NCBI GenBank assembly: GCA_029865225.1
Contig: JAOUHJ010000031.1
Location: forward strand, 1 to 34,481
Length of the DNA: 34,481 nt
DNA from: Nitrospira sp.
GTDB lineage: Bacteria > Nitrospirota > Nitrospiria > Nitrospirales > Nitrospiraceae
Direction of reading: 5' to 3'
Both the position numbers and the translations under genes were made by a program. This document shows, one piece after another, positions 9,053 through 17,021 of the stretch (positions are counted from its first letter, which is position 1; the number at the start of each line of letters is the position of its first letter). The notes below the pieces were generated by a model. It was given only the letters and a program-made list of their open reading frames with translations, did no database searches and was not told the origin of the DNA.

Positions 9053-9768
9053 GCGGTGACGATATTGCCATCAAGGTCAGCGGCCTTTCCAAGTGCTCCC
9101 AGATCTACAACAAGCCGCAGGATCGGTTGAAACAATCAATCTACCCACGTTTGCAGCGACTGGCCAGAAAACAGCCCAAGCAATATTATCGTGAATTCTG
9201 GGCGCTCAAAGATGTGTCGTTCGAAATCAAGAAAGGGGAGACCGTCGGCATCGTTGGGCGGAACGGGTCGGGTAAATCGACGCTGGCCCACGCGTTATAA
9301 GACTGCCTGCACCGGCGTGACTGCCGGTCTTTTGTCCTAGACGGCGACAATGTGCGCCACGGACTCTGCGGCGACTTGGGGTTCTCGGTTCACGACCGGC
9401 AAGAAAATATCCGGCGCATCGGCGAAGTGGCGAAACTCTTCATGGAAGGGGGCATGATTGTGCTGACAGCCTTTATTTCTCCTTATCGCGCGGATCGGAA
9501 GCGCGTGCGCGAGATGGTGGAGGACGGCGACTTCCTGGAAATCTATTGCAACGCGCAGATCGAAGTTTGCGAAGCACGCGATGTGAAGGGAATGTACAAA
9601 TGGGCCCGTGCCGGGAAGATTGTGGAACTCACGGGGATTTCATTGCCCTACGAGGTTCCGGAACAGCACGATCTCAGCGTGGAGACCGGTCGCTTGGAGC
9701 TCGATGAGTGCGTGAGCCAAGTGATGGGCGAACTGGAGAGGCGCGGCGTAATTGATAAGCCTGCATGA
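9049..9768 (+). pseudogene. Chimera of an ABC glycan-export ATPase N-terminus with APS kinase, interrupted by in-frame TAA
   Basis: The first 83 codons start like a Wzt ATPase: an N-terminal preamble, YREFWALKDVSFEIKKGETVG, and Walker A GRNGSGKST at residues 70-78. Directly after the P-loop the sequence becomes CysC (LAHAL), hits TAA at 9298-9300, and resumes in the same frame with [28 protein letters not shown] and [17 protein letters not shown] to the TGA at 9766-9768. The junction is thus within the conserved P-loop coding sequence shared by the two unrelated families. All other ATPase motifs (Q-loop, signature, Walker B) are absent, and the CysC part lacks its own N-terminus. The in-frame TAA sits where an E or Q codon would be expected. 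Whether any product is made is unknown; the second part could reinitiate but would lack a P-loop. Confidence 0.85.
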
Positions 9769-9789
9769 ATAATATGGGCTAAGGGATGG

Positions 9790-10188
9790 ATGATGGAGAA
9801 AGACGCGCGCATCTATGTGGCTGGTCATCGAGGCATGGTGGGATCGGCTGTTCTCAGGCTCCTCGAAGCGAGGGGGCATATAAATCGCCTCTCTCGGACC
9901 AGCAAAGAGCTCGATCTGCGGGACGGCCAGCTTGTTGAGCAGTGGTTCGAGGAGGCAAGGACGGAGTATGTTATCATCGTCGCGGCGAAAGTCGGGGGCA
10001 TTTGGGCCAACAACACGCTCCCCGCTGAATTTATCTATGACAACTTGGCCATTCAGACCAATCTTATCCATCAGGCCTATCGACAGCGAGTCAGGAAAAG
10101 AGGACGAAGCTGTGTCCTGAGCGGGCCCATGCAACAACACCGACTTCTCCCGACAAGTGGATATCGTCGGTTGAACAGAAATCTATGA
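9790..10188 (+). pseudogene. fcl: GDP-L-fucose synthase, truncated
   Basis: The first ~100 residues match GDP-4-keto-6-deoxy-mannose epimerase/reductase (Fcl/WcaG). The N-terminus has VAGHRGMVGSAVLRLLEARG for NADP binding, then SKELDLRD, and AAKVGGIWANNTLPAEFIYDNL with IQTNLIHQAYR. After that the reading degenerates and ends at 132 residues, whereas the family is about 310-320. The catalytic GSSCIYP serine region and YxxxK are lost or unrecognisable. I start at ATG 9790; a second ATG follows at 9793. The ORF's stop overlaps the next gene's ATG. No gmd gene (GDP-mannose dehydratase) is in the window. The enzyme cannot be active in this form. Confidence 0.78.
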
Positions 10189-10746
10189 GCTCAACAAACT
10201 TCCCCCGTTGGTACGCGCTCCGAACCAAATCCCGCCATGAAAAACTGGTTAGAGATCAATCAGACAAGCACGGAATAGGGCCATTACTTCCGACGGTCAA
10301 GCGACTTAGCCAATGGAAGGATTGGAAGAAGGAAATCGAGGTCCCGCTGTTTTCCGGTTACTGTGTTGTCAGGTTTTCTCAACAGGAAAAGACGCCGATC
10401 CAAAAAAGATGTTGTTGAGATCGTCGGTAGCGGAAGCCGGCCAGAACCGATCCCGGAGCAAGAAATCGTCGCGCTCCGCCGCCTCATGACGAGCGTCCTT
10501 CCTTATGATCCGCATCCCTATCTCCCTGAAGGCATGAATGTAGAAGTCGTTCGTGGCCCGTTGCAGGGAGTGCACGGAATTCTCCTGCGGAAAGAAAAGC
10601 GACATCGATTGGTCATCGGAGTGCAGCTGATTCAACACGCAGCCGCCGTTCAAATTGACGTAAATGATGTCATAGCGGTGTGGGAAAACGGAAGCTGCAC
10701 AGCAAACAAAAGGTTGGGGCCGTCGCCGCATCCTTCGAAAAACTGA
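10185..10746 (+). pseudogene. NusG/RfaH/UpxY-like transcription antiterminator, frameshifted at an A-run
   Basis: Two overlapping frames reconstruct one ~185-residue NusG-family regulator. The N-terminal NGN domain (10185-10418 frame) has WYALRTKSRHEKLVRDQ, LPTVKRLSQWKDWKKEI and PLFSGYCVVRF, the standard NGN core. The second frame continues with VVEIVGSGSRPEPIPEQEI, TSVLPYDPHPYLPEGM and the KOW-type segment EVVRGPLQGVHGILLRKEKRHR. The frames join in an A6 run at 10402-10407; five As would restore the frame. Specialised NusG paralogues of this kind bind RNA polymerase and suppress early termination in long polysaccharide operons. It sits just before the second exporter operon rather than at the locus start. 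It may be inactive, phase-variable, or intact with a sequencing error. Confidence 0.85.
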
Positions 10747-11053
10747 ACCGTCTTCAAGACTGATGGGCGGATGGGATTAAGAGCCATTGAAGGTGGTGTA
10801 TGTGATGATGTTATAGAGCATTGAAGCGGTACTTCGTCTGCTACTGTCCTGGGGTCAAGGGAAGTCAGGGCGATAGTTCGATGTGACTGTCATCTGGACG
10901 CAGAATGCGACGGGGAAAGGGATATAGCATTGTGTGCCATCGAAGCAGGTCTGAAGATTACACAAATGAGCGGAGAAAGGCCTCTTCGATCCACCGAAAC
11001 GTTTCTTAACCTCGAACAACGTCTCGTTTCCTGAAGAGAAGAAGGGCTTCCAT
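10747..11053. other. Intergenic region upstream of second exporter operon
   Basis: These 307 bases hold no open frame that resembles a protein on either strand. They are the largest gap before the 11054 operon, so its promoter and any leader RNA should lie here. A GGGCGATAG at 10868-10876 loosely resembles the core of the ops element recognised by RfaH-type factors, but one base differs and chance is likely. An AAGAAGGGC stretch just before ATG 11054 could serve as a weak ribosome-binding site. Confidence 0.4.
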
Positions 11054-11920
11054 ATGCGCTATGTTGACAGTGATGGCATGCCAGTTACGATCTATCAACC
11101 TAACGAAACCCAAGGAGGAGTCATTTGGGGGCTCCAAAGGGCAGCGACAGATATCACTGTGTCGAGGCATGTCATTGCGCGATTGTTTTGGAGAGATTTT
11201 ATTGCGCAGTTCCGACAAAAGCTCCTTGGCTACTTTTGGGCGCTCCTCAGCCCGTTGCTTGGGATTGCGAGTTTTCTATTTCTTTTCTTTATCGGCGTCC
11301 TCCATCCAGGTGAAGGTGAAATTCCCTATACAGTTTACGTGATGGTGGGAAGTACCATATGGGGATGCCTTCCTGGTGCGATGGGAGCCGTCAGCGGAGG
11401 TTTGCAAGCTCAGGCCGATTTAATCATGCGCACCAGGATTCCCAAGGTAGCCTTAGCGCTTAGTTCTTTAGCAGGCCTGTTTTATGGAATTCTCATCAGC
11501 ATGGTGACCATGACGATCATTTTCGTTTCAACGGGTCACACGCCGACATGGTGGCTGCTTGCCTACCCGTTGCTGGCACTGCCCATGGTGTTATTGGGGA
11601 CCTCCATAGGTCTCGTGCTGTCTGTGCTTGGTTCTATTGCTCGTGATCTCACGCCCATGATTACTCAGCTAATGGCATTAGTGATGTACGTGACGCCGGT
11701 GATCTATATTCATTCGACGATTCAAAACACCTTCGTCAAAGCCATAATAGACTGGAATCCGATGAGTTACCTTGTGGATGTGCCGAGGTCACTCATTTGT
11801 TTGGGACATGCTGACAATGCCGGCGTCTATCTGATCATTGCCATGGGGACAGTGGCGCTCGTAGCAATTGGGTTAAGGATTTTCTACCTCTTGGAAGACT
11901 TGGTGGCGGAGCGACTCTAG
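11054..11920 (+). CDS. wzm: ABC-2 type polysaccharide export permease (second copy, Wzm-like)
   Basis: A 288-residue integral membrane protein of the Wzm/KpsM family. The cytoplasmic N-terminus carries RLFWRDFIAQFRQKLLGYFWALLSPLLG, the usual amphipathic segment leading into TM1. Further hydrophobic segments follow, and YVTPVIYIHSTIQ with WNPMSYLVDVPRS matches the conserved end region of glycan exporters. It forms the transmembrane channel for a lipid-linked polysaccharide. It overlaps its ATPase gene by one base (TAGTG), the classical wzm-wzt arrangement, and this pair is intact. It is only distantly similar to the permease at 7590, so the locus carries two different exporters rather than a recent duplication. 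Gene name by family and context. Confidence 0.9.
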   Translation: MRYVDSDGMPVTIYQPNETQGGVIWGLQRAATDITVSRHVIARLFWRDFIAQFRQKLLGYFWALLSPLLGIASFLFLFFIGVLHPGEGEIPYTVYVMVGSTIWGCLPGAMGAVSGGLQAQADLIMRTRIPKVALALSSLAGLFYGILISMVTMTIIFVSTGHTPTWWLLAYPLLALPMVLLGTSIGLVLSVLGSIARDLTPMITQLMALVMYVTPVIYIHSTIQNTFVKAIIDWNPMSYLVDVPRSLICLGHADNAGVYLIIAMGTVALVAIGLRIFYLLEDLVAERL

Positions 11921-13203
11921 TGCAAAAGCCATCAGTTGTCGTTGAAGGGGTGAGCAAGAAATTCGGGTCATCGCTCAAGAGCGCGCTCAAGTATGGGTTG
12001 ATTGACAGCGGTCGTCGGCTACTTGGGAGAGAAAAGGACCAAACGCTTCGTCACGGAGAATTTTGGGCGTTGAACGATGTGAACTTTGTTCTCGACCCAG
12101 GAGACGCACTCGGCATTATGGGCGTCAACGGCTCGGGTAAAACCACTCTCCTGAGGATCCTCAACGGCACATACAGCCCGGACAAGGGAAAGGTGACGCT
12201 ACGAGGCCGAGTCGGCGCCCTCATTGCCGCGGGGGCTGGGTTTTCTCCCATGCTTACGGGCCGAGAGAACATTTATATCAGTGGGGCCTTGCTCGGTATG
12301 ACGCCTGGTGAAATTCGAAGCAAATTCGATGAAATCATCACCTTCGCGGATCTGAATGAGTTCATAGACATGCCGGTTCGTAATTACTCCAGCGGCATGA
12401 GCGTACGGCTAGGATTTGCCATTGCTGTCATCAGTGCACCTGAAATTTTGCTGGTGGACGAAGTTCTGGCAGTGGGGGATATGAGCTTTCAAAAGAAGTG
12501 CTTTGAGCGTATCCGTGACCTTGAGAAAAAGGGAACGACGATCCTTCTCGTATCCCATTCACCAGGGGCCATTTGGTCAGTATGTAAGAAGGCACTTGTA
12601 CTCCAACGTGGAACAACAGAGGGAATCACTTCTGTAGAAGACGCGTGCAGGTTGTACGATCATTTCAACATGCTAGAAAGAATGAAAGGCAATGGTCGTC
12701 GCAATTCAGACGACTTGCCGGCCGAATACGGAGGAACTCGTGGAGGGACAGGCGACGTTATTGTGAAAAACTTGGAAATTCTCGACGCCTCTTTTAAGCC
12801 GGTAAGTCAAGTCGAATATGGTAAAGCCTTCGTACTTAGACTTTACCTTGACGTTAAGAAGCCGATTCCTAATGGAATTATTCGCGTACAAATCGATGCC
12901 GAAATCAACAAGGCCATTGCCATTATTGATAGTTATGAGGCGCACAATTCAGTCTTCTCTTTCGAACCCGGGCAGTATGTGGTCGATATACATCTTGAAC
13001 AGCCAAATCTTAGACCAGGTGTGTATGAGTTCTGTCCTTCGATTACAGAGAGGACACTCGGCATCCATTTGTTCTATCAATACGGTATGGCCTCGTTGGC
13101 GATAACGCATCCTTCCGACATCTTTTTTTACGCCGACTTCCGAGCTTCTGTCCACCTCAATGCGTCTTACATGGTTCGTTTCCAAGAAGGACAGCCATCA
13201 TGA
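11920..13203 (+). CDS. wzt: ABC polysaccharide export ATPase with C-terminal glycan-recognition-type extension (Wzt-like)
   Basis: A 427-residue ATPase starting at GTG 11920, which overlaps the permease stop. All nucleotide-binding motifs are present: Walker A GVNGSGKTT (68-76), signature YSSGMS (156-161), Walker B ILLVDE (D180, E181) and H-loop H213. After about residue 250 there is an extra ~170-residue beta-rich domain like the Wzt C-terminal domain of O8/O9a-type exporters, which binds the modified non-reducing end of the finished glycan. Such ATPases export only chains bearing a terminal modification. The next gene, overlapping by 4 bases, encodes a methyltransferase, consistent with a chain-capping role. 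Specific glycan unknown. Confidence 0.92.
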   Translation: MQKPSVVVEGVSKKFGSSLKSALKYGLIDSGRRLLGREKDQTLRHGEFWALNDVNFVLDPGDALGIMGVNGSGKTTLLRILNGTYSPDKGKVTLRGRVGALIAAGAGFSPMLTGRENIYISGALLGMTPGEIRSKFDEIITFADLNEFIDMPVRNYSSGMSVRLGFAIAVISAPEILLVDEVLAVGDMSFQKKCFERIRDLEKKGTTILLVSHSPGAIWSVCKKALVLQRGTTEGITSVEDACRLYDHFNMLERMKGNGRRNSDDLPAEYGGTRGGTGDVIVKNLEILDASFKPVSQVEYGKAFVLRLYLDVKKPIPNGIIRVQIDAEINKAIAIIDSYEAHNSVFSFEPGQYVVDIHLEQPNLRPGVYEFCPSITERTLGIHLFYQYGMASLAITHPSDIFFYADFRASVHLNASYMVRFQEGQPS

Positions 13204-14072
13204 TAAGGCCATCCCTTAAGGACCGAGTGGTGAGAAAAGTCGCGGGTGTACTAATAGAGAAGTACTTCCCGAGTGAAGCTATTGATGCTCTAGCCAAGAA
13301 TCATTTTTCAAAGATGATTACTGTGGTGTGCCGCGATCACTTGCAAGATGTAATGGTAACTCTGGCCAAGAATCATTGTCCGACGATGATTGCTGTGGCC
13401 TGTCGCGATCACTTGCAGGATGTAATACGAGAAATTAACAACACAACCAAGGGACATTTCAAGTATGTCGGAAATGGCAAAATAAAGGTAATCGTCGGTG
13501 CTGGACCGCAGCAGCTTCTCGGGTGGCTTTCCACCAACATTAATATTTTGAACATTACTCAAGATGCTTCTTGGCGAAACCTTTTTAATCCAAACAGCAT
13601 CGACAACATACTGGCAGAACATGTGGTGGAGCATCTTTCGCTCGATGAACTGTATCGTGCACTTGAGCATGCCCGTACGTATCTCAAGCCAGGAGGTATT
13701 TTCAGAATTGCAGTGCCAGATGCGTTCCATCCAAGCCGTTACTATTACAACCTTGTCAAGCCTGGGGGATGGGAAACGCCAGAGCAGCACAAGCTCTTCT
13801 TCGACTACGAGATGATGACTCGAATCGCTGAGAAGTCCGGGTATCGCATGAGGCTCTTGGAGTATTTTGATGAACAGGGGATCTTCCATCAGGAGCTGTA
13901 TTCGTTGGACGAGGGTGCCGTTCAACGCTGTGCTAAGAATAATTGCGGCCTCGACCTGTCTGACAAGACCGTCATAGAGCGGTTTTACTCGTCGATTGCA
14001 GAGCCTCTGCGGCAACAGTTTTATGACCTGAAGATGACCTACACCTCCCTTATCGTCGATTTCATGAAGTAA
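13200..14072 (+). CDS. SAM-dependent methyltransferase with N-terminal 24-residue tandem repeat
   Basis: A 290-residue protein beginning at ATG 13200, overlapping the wzt stop. The methyltransferase core starts near residue 96 with [27 protein letters not shown] and [19 protein letters not shown] then match the predicted-methyltransferase family often found in LPS loci. The first glycine loop is unusual (VGAGP, not DxGxGxG). The N-terminal ~95 residues are not part of the usual domain. They contain two adjacent 24-residue repeats, residues 31-54 and 55-78, sharing [16 protein letters not shown], and look helical. Tight coupling to the exporter ATPase suggests it modifies the chain end recognised by Wzt, but that is inference. 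Confidence 0.82.
   Translation: MIRPSLKDRVVRKVAGVLIEKYFPSEAIDALAKNHFSKMITVVCRDHLQDVMVTLAKNHCPTMIAVACRDHLQDVIREINNTTKGHFKYVGNGKIKVIVGAGPQQLLGWLSTNINILNITQDASWRNLFNPNSIDNILAEHVVEHLSLDELYRALEHARTYLKPGGIFRIAVPDAFHPSRYYYNLVKPGGWETPEQHKLFFDYEMMTRIAEKSGYRMRLLEYFDEQGIFHQELYSLDEGAVQRCAKNNCGLDLSDKTVIERFYSSIAEPLRQQFYDLKMTYTSLIVDFMK
13290..13433 (+). repeat. 72-bp tandem duplication inside the methyltransferase gene (two copies)
   Basis: Copy 1 is 13290-13361 and copy 2 is 13362-13433. Both begin CTAGCC/CTGGCCAAGAATCAT and contain CGCGATCACTTGCA(A/G)GATGTAAT. The unit is a multiple of three, so each encodes 24 residues in frame. Many base differences are present, so the duplication is not very recent or has been under selection. 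Confidence 0.85.
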
Positions 14073-14073
14073 G

Positions 14074-14817
14074 ATGCAGGCTGTGCCCGGGGCGTCCATA
14101 GCACTAGGCGACACCAGTCGGCCAAAGCGTATCGCGATCGTGCAGTCCAACTACATTCCGTGGAAGGGCTACTTCGATCTGATCGCGTCGGTAGATGAGT
14201 TCATTCTCTATGACGACATGCAATATACCAGGCGAGATTGGCGCAACCGGAATTTGATCAAAACGCCTCAGGGGGTGCAATGGTTGACTGTGCCGGTCAA
14301 AGTCAAGGGCAAGTTCCATCAAACGATTCGTTCAACGGAAATCGACGGCGACGCGTGGGCGGCGAGCCACTGGGATGGGCTTTCAAGAAATTACCGTCGG
14401 GCCGCTCATTTTGACGAAGTGGCGGCCTTGTTTGAGCCGTTATTTCTTCAGCGGAGCTACACCCACTTGTCTGTGCTGAACCGCACGCTCATCGAAGCCG
14501 TCTGCACATATCTCGGCATTGCCACGAAGATCACATATTCGTGGGACTATAAGCTGGTCGAAGGCCAGACGGAGCGTTTAGCAGACCTCTGTGCCCAAGC
14601 AGGGGGCACCGAGTATCTCTCGGGGCCAGCGGCTAAAGGTTATTTGAATGCGCGCATCTTCGCCGAACGAAGCATCGCCCTTACCTGGTTCGATTATCAA
14701 GACTATCCTGAATATCCTCAGCTGTGGAGCTCGTTCACCCACGGTGTGACGGTGATGGATCTGCTGTTCAACTGTGGAAAAGACGCGTCCAGATACATGA
14801 AGCATGCGCGCACATGA
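14074..14817 (+). CDS. WbqC-like family protein
   Basis: A 247-residue protein of the WbqC family (PF08889 type). The conserved opening [19 protein letters not shown] is followed by [20 protein letters not shown], then [18 protein letters not shown]-like and YPQLW...[10 protein letters not shown]. WbqC proteins occur in O-antigen clusters of many bacteria. Their biochemical activity is not established to my knowledge; association with amino-sugar acylation genes has led to suggestions of an acyl- or aminoacyl-transfer role. Here it is followed by a GT2, a methyltransferase and a PglD-like acyltransferase in an overlapping operon. The start lies one base after the preceding stop. It may act on the 4-amino sugar produced by the aminotransferase at 19669, an inference. 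Confidence 0.85.
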   Translation: MQAVPGASIALGDTSRPKRIAIVQSNYIPWKGYFDLIASVDEFILYDDMQYTRRDWRNRNLIKTPQGVQWLTVPVKVKGKFHQTIRSTEIDGDAWAASHWDGLSRNYRRAAHFDEVAALFEPLFLQRSYTHLSVLNRTLIEAVCTYLGIATKITYSWDYKLVEGQTERLADLCAQAGGTEYLSGPAAKGYLNARIFAERSIALTWFDYQDYPEYPQLWSSFTHGVTVMDLLFNCGKDASRYMKHART

Positions 14818-15743
14818 AACTGTCCGTCGTCGCGACGCTGTATCGGTCCGCTTCGTATATCGAAGAGTTCTGTCGCCGGACGGAAAAAGTTGCCGTGTCC
14901 TTGGTCGGGGATGCGCATGAGATCGTGCTCGTCAACGACGGATCGCCCGATGACAGCCTGCAGGTGGCGGTGCGGTTGCGTCAAAGTCATCCCCAACTCA
15001 TCGTCGTCGATCTCTCCCGGAATTTCGGCCACCACAAGGCGATGATGACCGGCTTGGCGCACGCCAGCGGCGAGCGGGTGTTTCTGATCGACAGCGATCT
15101 TGAGGAAGAACCGGAATGGCTCCTTAGCTTTACGGAACGTATGGACAGGGAGGGGTGTGACGTGGTCTACGGCGTCCAGGAGCAGCGGAAGGGAAATCGG
15201 TTTGAGCGGTGGTCCGGAGAATGGTTTTATGCCCTGTTTCGCGCCTTGACTGGATTGGCGCTCCCGAAGAACGTGGTCACGGCCCGACTGATGACGCGCC
15301 GATATGTGGAGGCGCTGTTGCGTCATGACGAACGGGAGGTCTTCTTGGCTGGGCTCTGGCACATTACCGGATTCGATCAGCGAGCGCATGCAGTTACCAA
15401 GAAGAGTACGAGCGAAACGACTTACACGTTTCGCCGAAAATTGGGGCTGTTGGTCAATTCCGTGACGTCCTTCAGCAGCGCGCCTTTGGTGACGATTTTC
15501 TATTTCGGGATCTGTATTTCTCTCTTGGCAGGCGTGGGAACGCTGTACCTGATCGTCAATTGGCTGTTCTTGGCGAGGCCCCTCAGCGGGTGGACATCGG
15601 TGATAGCGTCGATCTGGCTTCTTGGCGGACTGATCATTTCCTTCATCGGCATCATCGGGGTCTACCTCTCCAAGATGTTCTCGGAGACCAAGCGTCGGCC
15701 TTACAGTATCGTCCGACAGGTCTATGGAAAAAAAGAAAGCTGA
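14814..15743 (+). CDS. Glycosyltransferase family 2, DPM1/GtrB-like with two C-terminal membrane helices
   Basis: A 309-residue protein from ATG 14814, overlapping the WbqC stop. The N-terminal GT-A domain shows [29 protein letters not shown] and [25 protein letters not shown] provides the DxD metal site and the position corresponding to DLQDPPE in dolichyl-phosphate mannose synthases and GtrB. Two hydrophobic segments near residues 225-285 anchor it in the membrane. GtrB-type enzymes charge undecaprenyl phosphate with a sugar for periplasmic glycan modification. The same fold also serves in direct glycan synthesis, so acceptor is uncertain. A GT-C-like membrane protein at 21055 could be its periplasmic partner. 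The frame remains open upstream, but that part lies inside the WbqC gene. Confidence 0.88.
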   Translation: MKLSVVATLYRSASYIEEFCRRTEKVAVSLVGDAHEIVLVNDGSPDDSLQVAVRLRQSHPQLIVVDLSRNFGHHKAMMTGLAHASGERVFLIDSDLEEEPEWLLSFTERMDREGCDVVYGVQEQRKGNRFERWSGEWFYALFRALTGLALPKNVVTARLMTRRYVEALLRHDEREVFLAGLWHITGFDQRAHAVTKKSTSETTYTFRRKLGLLVNSVTSFSSAPLVTIFYFGICISLLAGVGTLYLIVNWLFLARPLSGWTSVIASIWLLGGLIISFIGIIGVYLSKMFSETKRRPYSIVRQVYGKKES

Positions 15744-16359
15744 GCTGCTGGAAGGCGTGGCCCAGTACTACTCGGCCAAGTTGGTTGAACATGGAGAAAC
15801 GCCTCGCGGAGTCGACTGGAACAGCGAAGAGAGTCAAGTGCTTCGGTTCAGTCAGCTGACGAAACTGATCGATTCGGTGACCAGGTTTTCCGTCAATGAT
15901 CTCGGTTGCGGGTACGGCGCCTTGTACGAGTATTTGGCATCGCGGTTCCAGGAGTTCGACTATCGCGGCTATGACGTCTCGGCTGACATGGTCCGTGTCG
16001 CTGCACAACGTTACGCAGCCAAGCGCAATGCGCAATTCCTGACGGCGGCTGAACCTGACGGGATCGCGGACTACGGCATCGCCAGCGGCCTCTTCAACGT
16101 ACGGCTCGGGCACGGGGACGCCGAGTGGCGCGGTCACGTGGAGTCGACTCTCAATGTGCTGGATCGGACGAGCCTAAAGGGGTTTGCCTTTAACTGCCTC
16201 ACCTCGTATTCGGATGCCGACAAGCGGAAAGACTATCTTTACTATGCGGATCCCTGTCACGTGTTTGATCTCTGCAAGCGGCGCTATTCTCGCCACGTGA
16301 CGCTGCTCCATGATTACGGGCTCTATGAGTTTGCCGTTCTCGTAAGGAAGGTGTTGTGA
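15724..16359 (+). CDS. Class I SAM-dependent methyltransferase
   Basis: A 211-residue small-molecule-type methyltransferase. The SAM-binding motif I is VNDLGCGYGALYEYL (L60-G65), with YRGYDVSADMVRVA as motif II and the acidic ribose-binding residue in GYDVS. The late segment FAFNCLTSY is the usual beta-4/beta-5 region. It overlaps the GT2 gene by 20 bases, an unusually long overlap that still leaves the start ATG 15724 plausible. It overlaps the acyltransferase by 4 bases. It probably methylates a sugar hydroxyl or an acyl group of the glycan precursor; position is unknown. YYSAKLVEHGETPRGVDWNS before the domain is a segment I associate with methyltransferases next to WbqC-type genes. Confidence 0.85.
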   Translation: MEKKKAELLEGVAQYYSAKLVEHGETPRGVDWNSEESQVLRFSQLTKLIDSVTRFSVNDLGCGYGALYEYLASRFQEFDYRGYDVSADMVRVAAQRYAAKRNAQFLTAAEPDGIADYGIASGLFNVRLGHGDAEWRGHVESTLNVLDRTSLKGFAFNCLTSYSDADKRKDYLYYADPCHVFDLCKRRYSRHVTLLHDYGLYEFAVLVRKVL

Positions 16360-17021
16360 AGACGCCATTGGTCATTTTTGGTGCCGGGGATATCGCGCAG
16401 CTCGCACAGTTCTACTTTTCCAACGATTCCAGTTATAAGCCGGTGGGATTCACGGTCGATGCCGGGTACTTGAGGGAGGCGACGTGCTGCGGCCTGCCGG
16501 TAGTGCCCTTTGAAGAAGTGGCGACCAGGTACCCAGTGGATGCGTATGCCATGTTCGTCGCGTTGAGCTATTCAAAGCTCAATGAGGTTCGCAAGAGCAA
16601 GTACTTGGCGACCAAGGCACTGGGCTACCGAATGGCTAGTTATGTCAGCTCTCACGCGACCGTGCTGAACGAGGGACGGATCGGGGACAATTGCTTTATT
16701 CTGGAGGACAATACGATCCAGCCGTTTGCAGTAATCGGAAGCAACGTGACGTTGTGGAGCGGGAATCATATCGGTCATCACTCCATCATCCGAGACCACT
16801 GTTTTATCGCGTCGCACGTTGTGGTATCCGGAGGGGTCGAGATCGGCGAGTCGTGTTTTGTCGGCGTCAATGCGACCTTGAGGGATCACATCACCGTCGG
16901 CGAGAAGTGCGTGGTTGGAGCGGGGACGATGTTGCTTGCGGACGCCGCTCCGGAGGGCGTGTATATCGGAGAAGCCACCGAGCGTTCGAAGGTGCCGAGC
17001 ACCAAACTAAGAAAGATTTAG
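16356..17021 (+). CDS. Sugar O-/N-acyltransferase with left-handed beta-helix (PglD/NeuD type)
   Basis: A 221-residue protein starting at GTG 16356, which overlaps the upstream TGA. The N-terminal ~80 residues form a Rossmann-like PglD_N domain (VIFGAGDIAQLAQFYF). From about residue 90 the chain is a run of hexapeptide repeats (VLNEGRIGDNCFILEDNTI ... IGHHSIIRDHCFIASHVVV ... IGESCFVGVNATLRDHITV), forming a trimeric left-handed beta-helix. The catalytic histidine is likely in IGHHS. PglD and NeuD acetylate amino or hydroxyl groups of nucleotide sugars using acetyl-CoA. A 4-amino-6-deoxy sugar from WecE (19669) is a plausible acceptor. It is coupled to the methyltransferase before it and the beta-propeller protein after it. 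Confidence 0.88.
   Translation: MKTPLVIFGAGDIAQLAQFYFSNDSSYKPVGFTVDAGYLREATCCGLPVVPFEEVATRYPVDAYAMFVALSYSKLNEVRKSKYLATKALGYRMASYVSSHATVLNEGRIGDNCFILEDNTIQPFAVIGSNVTLWSGNHIGHHSIIRDHCFIASHVVVSGGVEIGESCFVGVNATLRDHITVGEKCVVGAGTMLLADAAPEGVYIGEATERSKVPSTKLRKI

Noticed and set aside
8401-9768. Two cysC-like genes as a recent tandem duplication
   Set aside because: The two CysC sequences differ at many positions, so they are divergent homologues rather than a fresh duplicate.
13308-14150. 280-codon minus-strand open frame opposite the methyltransferase
   Set aside because: The plus-strand protein carries methyltransferase motifs and overlaps wzt in operon fashion; the antisense frame has no family features.
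16691-17020. Upstream extension of the beta-propeller frame
   Set aside because: It overlaps the acyltransferase in another frame, is arginine-rich and unlike the family; the GTG at 17021 coupled to the previous stop is a better start.
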